Positions 36,992 to 50,700 of a stretch of 64,000 bases of DNA are shown in pieces. The stretch is from positions 1 through 64,000 of the forward strand of contig OENT01000924.1 in NCBI GenBank assembly GCA_900239685.1, given 5' to 3'. Origin of the DNA: Rotaria macrura. Its lineage: Eukaryota; Rotifera; Eurotatoria; Philodinida; Philodinidae. The position numbers and the translations under genes were made by a program. Below the pieces are notes generated by a model. It had not been told where the DNA came from and did not search any database. It worked only from the letters and a program-made list of their open reading frames with translations. The first letter of the stretch is position 1, and each line of letters begins with the position of its first letter.

Positions 36992-38758
36992 TTTATTTTT
37001 ATCTGAAATATGAAAAGTTTTCTTTTGTGTTTGACGTTATCCTTGAAGACGAAATCGTGTTTATGTTTCGTAGAAAATTAAGATAAATCTAAATGAATAC
37101 ATCGAGAATTAGTAGGAAATTTGCCATTCAAATATTAGTCTTACCTTCAGACCATAGGCAAGTGTTATAAGTCATATGGCCTCGAGCATAACTATCTAAA
37201 GTTTTGATCATAAAACAAAATACAATACTAATGCAAGCGAATATCATTACGATGATTAATCACTGTGAGTTTTTTTCCAATTCATCTAAGAAATTCTACA
37301 ATGAATGACAAGGAAATGCATCAAACTCTTATGTGCTATACGTTCATTATGACGAATCTTTTATTCATCTGAAGAATCATTAAGATTTATGTACATGGAT
37401 TGGCTCCGTTGATACCATAAGTGTTGATGTTGCCATAGTTCAAACAAGCACTGCAATAAGTTTTGTTAAATCAGTTCAATCAAAAGATGTCGCCAATTTT
37501 TAAAACAACACAGGAATAATTTTCTTTGATTATATCCACATACAAGTACTGCTTCAAGAAAAACCGCTGGATTTACGTGGAATTTTTAAAATTAGAGTCT
37601 TTTTTCCATAAACTTCACTTGGATATATGGAATAGTGCATTTAGATCTGTAAAACCAACCCAACACATTTGTTTATTATAGTTGCAATTATTTTCAGTAC
37701 AAATGGCTAATTATCAATAGAATCATCCTTTCGTAGTCTTTCACTGAACGTAGATAATATCGATGGAATTAGAAATAGTGTGGATTTCAAATCTAGCCCA
37801 TCGACAATTTATTTATTGGTATACTGACAATTACACTATTTAAAAATTTTTCATCTTTAGGAACGAACGATTATAATAATAGTATCGGTTCATGGGGTAG
37901 ATCGACTATAGTCTTGAATTGGGAGACACATTTCATATGTGTTATGATACATATGAATTCTTCTATTTCTAATTGATGTATGGCATGAATATGTACTATA
38001 TGAAAACACTAACGACTAAGAAAAATTCTCACACGAATTCCAGTCTGAAGCTTACCTTGGAGTTTTCTCAATTAATGTTATCATCAAGACAGACAAATAA
38101 ATTTTCGAACTTGAAATTTCAAATTAAGCAAATCAGAAAAATGTGCATAATAAAGTACTTTCGCAAAGATCAATTTTCATTCCAAATGTCAACTGATGGA
38201 GTAAGCATTAGTTTCATTGAAGAACTACTGCATCAATATAATATTTATGCAACAGTCAGTACAACTCGAATTCTGTTTTAATTATATTCATCATTCATTT
38301 GTACCTAAACAATATAGATAATCTCGATTGAACAGCAATCTATCATGATATGAATTCCATTGATGAACAATTCATCAGTTCTCACTTGCTTCCAGTGAGT
38401 ATTATCTTGCCTTGCTAGTTTAATCAAACAATACGTATTGTACGTAAAATGTATCATTTATGATACACGAGAAAAGATACTAAATCTAAATAATGTATTT
38501 CTTTCCCAATTCATTCGACACACATACAAGCATTTGCTTTTGTTTATTTTTTGTTCATTCTAATATAAGCAAACAAAAATGAAAAAGAAAAGGATAAGAG
38601 TTTGAGTAAAATAGTATACAGAATAAGCAAACTGAGCGAAACCAATTAACCACAAACAAAAAAATGCACACGCACACACACATATATATATATAAATGGA
38701 GACTGTGTTTAGATGAACTTTTTCCTTGATTAAATCAATTTAATATTTGACTATATGA
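36992..38758. other. Intergenic region between CPLANE1 and alpha-spectrin
   Basis: 1.77 kb of AT-rich sequence holding the CPLANE1 promoter side and the 3' end of alpha-spectrin. Open frame 37973-38281 (plus) has no recognised motif. A short CA/TA tract lies at about 38666-38692. Confidence 0.5.
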
Positions 38759-41700
38759 TCATGACGGTGATGATAACACTGATGGATGATAACTATAACT
38801 TGAATGTGGTTGTTGATTGAATAACCAACGTGTGAAATCTTCATAGTCATATGCATTGTTTATTTCACGACCATTTCGATCTCGATATGGTTTCATCTTG
38901 CGACAACAGAATTTAGCTTGTTCCGGCGGTAAATTCTAAACATGATATACATATACATGCATGTATTTATTATTGTAAAGAAAATTTCATTGAAAAACTT
39001 ACAGCAAACAGTTCATCACGTGTTATGAATGGTCGTTCAGAATTTTCTGTTAAACTCTTGAATGCCAAAACAACATCATCAATAGATGAGACATTCTCAG
39101 TTTCTCGACTGATCATAAATGTCATATAATCAGGTAAAGATACCGTATCGGTTCTAAAAGAATAATAAATAAATTTAATACAGCAGTCAGAGAAGAATAA
39201 AAATATTCGTTCGGAAGTTATCTATGAATGCAGCATTTTATTCACGTTTCTATGATTGATTCGTTTCGGTTTGAAATGATTTCGATCATAGTTTCGTCGA
39301 ATTCTTCACAATGCTTTAACGTCAATTTTCATACATATATATATATTATGTGTGTAATGCCAGTTTTAGATGCAAACCTACAGAATTTTTTTATCTTCTC
39401 GGAAACTACTCGTATCTTTGTCGAAGTCAAAGTTTATCGTGAATCATATGATGACAACAAAAATTTAGTATTCTCACACATCTATAAGTGACAAGTTGGA
39501 AAACATTCGAGCTACGACGAAATCTTATGTTGTACAATCTTTGATTATGACAATTATAGATTTTAATTTTCTGTATGAAAAAAAATCCAAAAATAAAAAT
39601 ATGACTAAGGGAACAAACCTGCTTGGATCAACAATATCGAGAATGGCTTCAAATTGTTCATCACGTTGATTATCGTCAACTGTTGGTAAATCGTATCCTA
39701 GCGCTCGTAAACATGATTTGAAATCTTGATGATTGAGTCGACCCAGTTTCTTATTATCAAAATGTTTGAACATCATTGAAAATTCTCGAACTTGATCTTC
39801 ACTAACACCACTATGTTTCATGGCAGCGAGTTGTTGTTCTAAATTATGTTGCATTCGCATGCCCAATTGATCTAATTGATCATAGGCTTGTGCGAGATTT
39901 AGTGCTGAATATTCTGTATAACGATTATCGAGTATCAATCGTCGTTCAAGTTCTGTTGCAAGATCTTCAAGTTTCTTCAATTGTTGTCGTTCTTTTCGAA
40001 GTTCATCAACTTTTTGCTAAAACACCCAATAGACAGTTCATAAGAAATCATCAAACAAGAAATTATATTTTAAATTTCTTACTCTGATTGTTTGAAGTTG
40101 TTGTTCGAGATTACCATCAGCATTCATCATGGATGATCTTAAGAAAGAATCCTATATAGAACGAAACAAAAATGACCTCGACGAATATTCTACATACTCA
40201 AGGCCATGTAACAATGTATGGAAAGAATTAGCATGTTGAGCAAAAACGTGTCTTAATTTGTCGTTTTCTTCTTGTCGTTTCTTTTCTAATTGAAGATCAT
40301 TATCACGATCCTAATAATGTTTAAAAGAAAGAAAATAGTTTTATCGTCGAATATTTGAAGTGCTTTTTCTTTTCATACTCTTATTAATTTTTCTAAACTT
40401 TTCCATGTATCAAATAGTGTTTCCATGGTAAACCATGTATATGGATTGGCAGCCATATTCAATGATTTAATACTATCATCAGATGCTTTTAATTCATCGA
40501 AATCATAGCGAGCTTCTTCAAGAACAGTTTTAAATCGATCATGTGCATCGATAAGTGCCTTGAAAATAGAAAGACACAATGTGATTTATTTATTTGTATG
40601 ATGATAAACATACTCGAATTTCTTCTAATGAATTACATTTGACTGGATCGGTAAGATCTTCTTCGGCATTTTCAAACCATGAATTAAATGCTGATGCTTT
40701 TTTAGCGAAACGTAAAAATAATTCTTCAATATTACGAAAACGATCTTCAGCTTTTTTCAATTTTTCTCGTCGTAAACCACTTGTTTGTAATAATTTTTGC
40801 CAACTAAAATGTGGCAAACGAAATTTTTTTTTGTCTGTTTTCAATTTTACTTTTTTACTATCATACTTATTTAAAACAAGATCATAACGTGCTTGAATTT
40901 TTTCATTTTGTTCCGATGATGTACTACCACGATTATTTGATACTAGTTCTTCTTTGAGTTCAGTTACTGATCGAATACCTTCATGTTCAAAATTACTTAA
41001 ACCAGCTTCGAATGTTTCATGACGTGTGAGAAGATTTTGAACTGATAAAAGATTATGACCCAAATCATCAGTACGTAATTGATGGAGTTTTTCACCTGAA
41101 AAACAAAATAGAAACCAATCGGTTATTGTTCAATGTTAACATAGAGTTTGTTGAGTATTCTTCTTTCAAATATGATAATAAATATATTTCTATTACAAAT
41201 CTAACTACAATATATACGCTATGAACTATTATATTGATGAGGAGAATCTCCACACTTTTCTTTATTTATCAGTTGATTTATTCTAGATTTTGATAACTCG
41301 ACCAGAAAATTTATGAAAGAATTATTCTACTCTAATTGATACTATCGCAGGATTATGATTATTTTTTATATCAAAGAAATACTAAACTATCGTTTTTTGA
41401 ACCCTAATATCAATGAAAATGGTTAGATTCTAATCGTTCAAAAAGAAACACTAACTTAGAATTTTAACATAATTAAAATGTAGAATGATCAGCATTTCTT
41501 TGATTTTATAGTTGAGTCTATTTATTCGAATGAAATATCGATCAAAACAAAGAAGCACTAATGTTTGTTTCTTATATTTGTCACAAAACTCAATGTTCAA
41601 CTCAATACAGTAGACTATAATTGAAAAAAATGGAATAAGTTTTTCAATGATGAAAAATTAATATTAGTTAGAAGTTAGTATTTGAAAATATATTTCTTTG

Positions 41701-44700
41701 TTTATTTTCGTGTATGTTTCCGAACGATGATTATGAACATAGACAATCTTCTTTGAAGTGAACATATTAGATAAACATAGTTTTAAAAAAAACTCATTAT
41801 TGAATTTCCCTAATGACCAACAATGATTCAGAGATACTAATCTACATTCGCGTTTCTCAATCGCATACTCATTATTAGTGTGAAGAAATTGTTTTTATAT
41901 ACTTCTGTTATATACACTTGTCTCCAGAGACATAAGCACACGCACATGAAAATGTTTATTGAATGAATTTCATAGGTGTTTGTTTTTTTACAATGGTTCG
42001 AAGGATGTGAACGTTTCACAGGAGGATACAAAAATTTAATGAACGTTAATTGATTTTTCATCGAACCTTTTATATGTACATAATACCATTGAGAAAACGT
42101 CAACTTATCAATAGTTGAAGAATGTAGATAAACATCAAATACTATGCTGAATAAGAATGTTGATTCTTCAATCTGTGAAATTAACAACGTAACGAATTCG
42201 ACAAGGATTGAGAAATTTTTAAACATTAAGATTCAGATTAATTCTGTTCTAAATGTATTGAATGCTTTCAGTATGATGATAGAATTGCTAATCCAAATAA
42301 TAACAATCTGAAAAGATTCTTTCACTACTAAATGGATCTCTCCGCAAGACTTTAATGCAACATAGTCTATGAAATATGTGTATTCTTCTAAATAAAAAAT
42401 AAATGCGGAAACTTCGGACTTATGTCCGAGAGTTATGTGTACTTCAAAAAGTGAATGAGACAAATCAGTCATCCTAGAATGTGTGCACGGATGAAGTATC
42501 TTGGTAAACCTTTTTGGGAAACTCCAAAACTACTGATCATCTCAGACATATCTAGGCAATTTTGTTTCTAGATGCAGTTTTTGTGCATTTGAGACCTTTT
42601 TGCGGCCAATGTTTTGTTAGAAAGCTGCGATTTGGTTCAAAACTAATATCAGATTAAGAATCAGCGTTAAAAACTGAGTCGATTTATATACGTTGTAGAT
42701 AATTCTGAGAAAAAAGTTTTTTTTGAAAAAAATCCCTGTACCCCACCTCATGGATTGCTTAGTGAAAAAGGACAATTTTTTCAATAACTCAGCCATTTCT
42801 CGACGGATCCTTCTCATCTTCGAACTTGACCTAGATATTGATGAGACAATTCTGTGGACAAAATTTCAACTCAATCGAATGTAATTGTGAAGAGTTATCG
42901 AATAAACGGACGGCCGGCCGGACGGACACACTGACCGATTTTAGTAGTGTACTCACTTTTTGAGTACACAAAAAGTAAAAAAACTCGTCCAGTCCTAGCG
43001 TGAGATTCAGAGAAGTAGCTAGTGGATGGATGTTTAGTATCTATGTTTTGTTCTTAAATCTATCGACAAGAAATATATAAAAAAAATGACGACCTGATCA
43101 ATACTCCCCATTGAATAGATGACTATGAGAAACGAAAGAATTTGTCTTAATTAACTTACCAATCCAACTTTCAACGACATCAGCTTTCCACATAAATTGA
43201 AGAAGTGAAGCATTTTCTTGTAATCGTTGTTTATGTCGATTAGCATCGAGTTCTAAACGTTTTAATGCTTCTTGTAAATAATTAATTCGATCATTGATTT
43301 GTGGTGATAAATGATTATTCTAGAAAATGAAAAATAACATATAAACATAAGTTTTATTGTTCTTATTATTATTTTTTAACAAAGTAAAATGCGTTTTAAT
43401 ACGAACTTGTTCAATTAACTTTTGTCCTTGTTGTAAAATTTCTTGACAACGTTCTTTTTGTATGTTAAAATCAGCTTCAAATGATTCATGTTTCTTTTGT
43501 AAAGCTTGTACAGAAACTAATGATGTGCCAATATCAGGATTATTAATAATATGTAAACGTTCTTTGATCCAAGCATTTTCTTCATCTAAATTCGATGCCC
43601 AGTTATGATATGTTATGGATTCATCAAGTTTCTTTGTTCGTTCGTCTGTTGCTTGTTTTAATGAATCCCAATGTGTAACGAGATCTTTACATTTACGTTC
43701 AATATCAGTATTACCAACTTCATGAGTTAATTGTGCGCCTAACTGCTGAAGATTTTGTACATTTGGTTCATGAGATGATAGATCGACTTCAAAACGCTTA
43801 TGTTTACGACGTAAATTTTGACTTTGATTAGAATCTCGTCCATAATCATCACTTGTTACAAGTAATTTCTTTTCACTAGAAAGAGAAAATAAAATATAAA
43901 TGCATTTTCTAGTGATAAATAATTTGGTTTGAATTTACCGTATTTGTGCTTCTTCATCTTCAAGATCACGAATAAATTGATGAACAGTCGATGCTTCTTG
44001 TAAACGTTGACGACGAGCATCACTTTGATTACGTACTCTGAAAAATCAAATGAAATATTTCATTTCAATAAGTAAAAAGAAAAGAAATCGAAAAAAAAAA
44101 CTAACTTTTGAAAACGATCGTTGATAGTATTTCGTGTTTCTTTGATATTTTCAACATCGAACATGTTATTTTCAATAAATTCATCAGCAGTTTTGTTTAA
44201 TTCAATGATAGCACTCTGAATAAACGAGAAAAAAAAAGAAACCATAACTAATTAATTGTTTTTATTCTAAGAATAATGATTTATTGAAAGGAACTAAACA
44301 TTCAATAGCATTAATACCCAGAAACTCCAATTTTCCTTTTCATTTCTAAATCTTTTCATTTCATGATGCTTTCCTAGACACGGAATATCACTCAAAATCA
44401 ATATTGTTATGATTGTCTGTTTACTTTTTGTTAAATATTCAACAACACGTTCAATAGAAAAGATCTATTGATTTTTTTTTGGTCAAACTTTAGCGCTCGT
44501 CGACTCATATATATCTACACAATGAAAATCATATAACTCAATGTCGCTCGATACAGATCATAGATTAGAATTTTGTCCTATTTCATTGTACATTAGATGA
44601 AAAAACAATCCTTTCAGACATCGTTTCAAATGTTTATTTGTTGATAAATAAGACTATTGTACATAATATAGATTTATGTCTATTAACAGAAAGATTTACT

Positions 44701-47700
44701 CGTACGTTATAAAAATATTTTTCTTTTATATATTATCTTGAAGAAAACAAAACAAGATAACCATACCTCATGATTAGCAATATCATTTTCAAGTAATTGT
44801 TGTTTTTTAAGCATATTTTGTACAGATGTTAAATCTCGTCCAACATCATCATTAACTAATTGATTTTCAATCTAATTCAAGGAAAATTAAATCGTTATAG
44901 GATATTCACGACACAATATCGTAACTTACTTCGCCAAGCCAGAATTCAACATCTTTAACGCCAGCATTAAATGTTTGTTGTCGTGATGCTTCTTTTAATT
45001 TGAGACTTTTATCTGATGATTTCTGTACGAGAAATTCCCATTGTTCAATAATTTGTTGTAAACGATCATCAACTGTTGTTTCAAGGCCAGCACATTTACG
45101 TGAATCGATAAGACCTATTCAAAAAATCAAATTATAATCATACCGATGAGGTTAAGTAGAGGAAAAAAAATGATTTCGTTTTTTTTTTCTCTCAATTGTC
45201 TTTACCTTTGCCCATGCCAATAATTGATTGAATACGATCTGTATTCGCTGCTAATTCAGCAACGAATGCTTGATGTTTTTGACTCTTACTCTAAACGAAA
45301 CGAAAGACACACGTCTGTAACTGAAGTATGAAGAATTTTTTCTGCTTTAAAAATGTGTCACCGCATGCAAGATTAATTAAATCATGCAGAAAAAAATAGG
45401 GACTATTACACACAAAAATACACGCTCATCCAATGTGGCAAAGAACTCGTAGAATAATCTCGACCAAATTCAATGTAACATACATGTACAAACAGAAGAC
45501 TTACTTGTATTTTTTTAGCCTAGATATATATATATATATACATATGTATTTCCAAGTGTATTATGCGTATACATTGATTAGAGGCGAGTGCGAAGCTCCC
45601 GAAAAATGTACAAACGAGTCGTTTTTTTTTTTTTCTTACCTGTAAATTTTGTGTTTCTTTGACAGGTTCATCAGAAGCAGCAGCTAATTTATCGGCAATC
45701 CAAGCTTCAATTTCTTCGGCATCTCGTGAAAAATCTTGTAATGTTTGAGATTCACCAAGACGTGAACGATATTCCATCATAGCTTGACGAAGACGTGTCC
45801 AACGATCAAGTACACCTTGTAAACGATCCTCGATACCAACTTTTTCATAGTGATCTAGAGATATCAATTGACCAGCAAATTGCTTCAAGTTATTTATTTT
45901 ATCCTCCTAAAATCATCAATGAAAACCAAATTGAAACAAGAAAAATAATTCAAACTTTCATTTTTATTCTATGTGTTCATAAACGATGGAAATACTTTAG
46001 GGATTACATTCTATTCGCATGTCTAGATATTAAGTTCGACTATGTTTTACAATCATCATCAATTACAGAAGAACGTGAATATTTTGCCGATCTTTCAACT
46101 AAACGTATTCATTTTTCTCATTCCATAGAAAGTAATTTATTATGACATATCACTTAACAGGTGATTCCAATCCTTATTCAAACGCTGGTGATCCTTTAAG
46201 ATAACGATGAATTTCTTGCACGCAGTCGAAATGTAAAAAAAAACTCGTTTTGAGTGAACAATAATTCCAAGACCTAGATATAGCAATCGATGACTGAGCA
46301 AATAGACGAAATCAATTGAATGGTGAACATAACTTCTTCTAATCTCACTGTTTGAATCTCATGAAAGTCTATTTGAGGAACTTTCCTAGATAATGTCAGA
46401 CTTTTCCCATATTGAAAAGACGTATCGAAATATTTATCTCTGATAGATATAAATTCGAAGAATACTAATTGTTTCTTCTTTTGTTTCAAAGGAAATTACT
46501 CCATACAAAAGTTGAATATGAAGGTAATGTGTATAGAAAAAATTTTAAAAGAAATTACAATTTCTAAGCCTTTTGACATAAAGTTCATTTATGTTTTATT
46601 GAGTATCAGTAGGAAGAATACTATGCAATATCTAAACTATTCGATTCAGCCTATTGCACTATACGTCCACAAAACTATAATTGAATAGAGTTTAGTGCTT
46701 GTTCTTACTTGAGCTTTGATAGCTTTATCGAAATCTTCGTGTCGTTTAATAGCTGCTTCAACAACTTCAACAGCTTCATCTTTCAATGCTTTCTCTCGAC
46801 TTTCCATCCATGTTTCAGCTGTATCACAATCACGATAGAATAATTGAAGTTCTGAAAAACAAAATATAAACGTATGAAAAATAATGAATAAAACTATTAA
46901 CAAAGGTTTTCTTCTTTTTATTTCATACCAAGACATTCGTCTAATTTGTCTTGTCGATCTTTCCAAGCACTATATTTAAAAGAAAAAATAAAAGTTGTTG
47001 TTTAGTTTTTCTTATTTCTATTAAAGAACACAATGAAAAATACTGACGCTTCAAGTTGTTGTCGAATTTCATCCATTTCAAGTAATCGTTGTTTAATATC
47101 TTCGCCGGCAAAATGTTCAGCATTAATAAGATCATTGCCGAAATCTTCAAATGCTTGAAATGCTCCTGAACGAGCATCGATTTCTGAACGATGTTCATGA
47201 TGACGTTCAAGTAATGCTTCAGCACCTGGAACATCACGTGCAAGCTCGTCCGATGAGATTTGCTGAATAATTGACTTAATAACAACAGCTAAATCACGGA
47301 AATCAGTTAAAAATTTCTGATAATCATAATCATCCAATAATTTTGCCTTAAAATTAAAATTGAATGTTAAAAATTAAATCAAGAAAATCGAATTCACAAT
47401 CAATATTTTCATACTTTATGTAAATCAGCTTTTGACGTTAAATCAGTCCATTGATTTTGAATAACTTTTTGTTTTTGTATGATGACATCAGCTTGTTCTG
47501 GATGAGAATTAATTAAACGTTTTGTTAGTTCATCTAAAGAAGAAGAAAAAAAAAATGAAAACAGTATTATTCTAGAAATCTATAATTTTCAATTCTGTAA
47601 TAACTAACCAAGTTCTCGTATTTTATCTCCAAGTGCATTGAGATCACGTTCATATGCTTCGTGTTTCTTTTGTAAACGTTTAACACTACGTAAATCTTGG

Positions 47701-50700
47701 CCAAGTTCATCGGGATCAAGTTGTTCGAATTTTTCACTTATCCAGTCTTGTGCTTCTTCAGCATCACGTGTAAAACGTTGAACTTCATATGCAGATAGTA
47801 ATTGTTGTTCACGTTCTTCAGCATTCTTCTTAAGATCATCCCATTTACGATTTAGATTATTAATATCGATTTGTATTTTAAGTGCAGCATCTGTACGACC
47901 CAATTGAAGAAGTTTTTCAGCAATTGAATTAAGACGAACAAGACGTAATTCATTTGTACGTAATTCCTTTTGAAATTCATCAAAACGACGTTGAAGTTCT
48001 TCAACATCTTCAGGACCTTTACCAAGCGATTCTTCAGATGCAATACGTTCTTTATCATTTATCCAAACAACAAGATCAGCAGCCTCACGCATCAATTTAT
48101 AGGCATCCGAAGCTTCAGCTAAAATGGAAAGATTTGTGTTTTTCTATATAAAATATGAATCAATCAAGTTCAAAAATTAATTATACATTTGTAAAATACA
48201 TTTGTTCATAGTTAACGAGAGTCTATGTAAGGTGACAGTTGAATAGCTGTTTTTCGGCATTTCATACAATTTATTTTATCAAAACCTCACACAACTATAT
48301 ACCGTCAATGTATTAACCATGGAAATGATTCCCTCACTAGAAACAAATCTCTAATATTCTAAAGTATAGTCTCATGATCAAGACAGAGACTTATATTGTT
48401 CAATATTTGCACTCATCGTTGGAAAATTGTGACAGAAAATTCTTAATTAGTAGCGTTCAGATTGAGACAATGTCCAATTTCATTTAGACAAAGAAGACGA
48501 TTATTATATTCATGTACAAATTCGAAGGACCTTGAACGCAGGAATATGCCAATATTAATTTGATCAACGGTCTACGATATTGTTTGAATAGGAATCTCTT
48601 CTTACATCAATTTACACACTGATACAAATCATAAAACAGAAGGTTTCGGTTTTTGCATTCAACAAAAGAAAATACACAATGTCCCGTTTTATATTTCTTG
48701 TAATTCGTTGATCGAAAGTAAAATTTTCGTTTATCATTATCTTACCTAGTTTTTCTAATCGTTGTTGACAAATATTCAATAAGTTAGCATATTGCTTTTC
48801 GATTTGTTGTTGTCTTGAACTAACAGTATATTCATCAAGACGTTCTTGTTCATTAACTGATATTGGATCTTTTTCAATTTTCTTTAAATATGTTGCCGGA
48901 ACGAAACCTTGTCGATCATTAAGTTCAACTTTCCACCAATCCTTATTCGACGAATTAAGCAATATAAGTGTATCGCCTTTTTTCATAGAAATTTCTCGCG
49001 GTGTTTTTTCAACATAATCATAGAGACTAAGAACTTTTTGTCGTTGACCTGTTAAAAGATCATCAGATACAAGTGGTTTTTCTGGTTGATGACATTTTTG
49101 TGCTTTTTGACGAAGATCTTCTAATTCGGTTTGTTCAAAATCTTTGATATCATTGAATAGTTGTTGATGTTTTTTGTAGAGTGCATTGCATGAATCTTCA
49201 TCACGACCATAATCAGACGATTGAGCAACGGGCTCTTTTTCACTAGAACGAATACAAACAGATATATTTTGAAAATTTATTCGACAAACTAAAGCAACAA
49301 AAAGAAATAGAACTAGTCAATTTTTAATATCGTCATCTATGGCAAAAAAAAAATTTTTCAAAAAACTGAAACTGTTCGTCGATGAAAATGGTGTGTGTGT
49401 GTACAAATTTTATCCGATTGAAGATAAATATATAAAGATGGGATTGAAAATGCAAGCGTGTATAATATATGTGAGAAGATATTTTGTACTCGAAATTTCT
49501 ATCGAAAAGTCATTCATGTCTGAAAATAAATACATACAATTTATTCTATTATTAAGCTATTACCCTGGCCTTTCAAGATTTCGTTAAGTAACGTAGCAAA
49601 AACGGTGACCATCAGTCGAGTACGAAGAAGAAACATACAAACATTTTTTCTTGTAATTTTGGTCTCCGATCGTGCATCAGATTGTCAGTTCATAAAACTA
49701 CTGTCTGTAGCAGATAGTTCATCACTTCCTATTCTTGAATGTTATACAGGACAGGAGAGACTGTCAACATGTGATACTCATTTTTTTTTGTCTATAATTT
49801 GTCGTACAGCAAAGTTATTCCCGTTTGTTATCAAGAATATTGGTAGATGGCAATGAATCAAATTATTACATTAAGCGAAATGTCATCCATGCGGTTTCTA
49901 TTACATAACAACTTACACTATGACAGTTCTTCAGCCATTACTATTCATGCTGATTCTCGCTATGAAATCCTATGTTTAACAAGATGACTGTAGAAATACT
50001 TTGGTGCCATAGGTTATTCTTTATAATCATGTATAAAAAATGACTTTCAACTATTGTATATTAACTTACTGAATCCATGATTCAACTTCTTTGGCATCAC
50101 TGAAGTATTGTTGTGCTTGTAATGAATCTTCAAGATCATGTTTTCGTTGTACAGATACTTCTTTCAAATTTTGCCATTTCGATTGTAAATTAACAATATG
50201 TTTTTTAATTTCAGCTGACGAAAAATGACCTTCACAACAAAAAAAAAATAAAACGATTTAACTATCAAGATTCATGCTTATGAACTTGTTTACTACCTTG
50301 ATTGATCATATCTTCTCCTTCATTACAAACAGTACGTATTTGTGACTCATGATTTTGTAATTCACCCATTAAACCTTGATGTTTTCTTAATAAATTTTGT
50401 ACACCAATTAAATCTCTGCCACGATTTGTTGACATAATACTTGGTTCTTTTTCACTACAATGATAAAATACGTTATTTGAAATATGCATTTATTTTCTCT
50501 TTGTCTTCATCTTATTCTTACCGAATCCATGCTTCTTCAACTTCAATATTATGTATTAAACGTTGAAATTCAGCAGATGCATTTAATTTCTCTTTTTTCT
50601 GTTGTAATGGTTCTAATAATGCTTGAAAACGTGACACAAGTTGTATCTGTTTTTTTAATATATTAGTTGAATCGAAATGACCTATTTGTTGAAAATGTTC

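Noticed and set aside
40804-40866. A 21-residue basic insertion specific to this alpha-spectrin
   Set aside because: Perfect GT/AG borders and restoration of the conserved Trp show it is an intron with no stop codon.
47954-48151. Plus-strand open frames antisense to spectrin exons (also 50667-50876, 52143-52331, 52678-52887)
   Set aside because: They mirror helical spectrin repeats in the opposite frame; composition reflects the coding strand, not a gene.
49339-49587. 82-codon plus-strand open frame inside alpha-spectrin
   Set aside because: It lies in the intron between the SH3-bearing exon and the exon before it, antisense, with no known domain.
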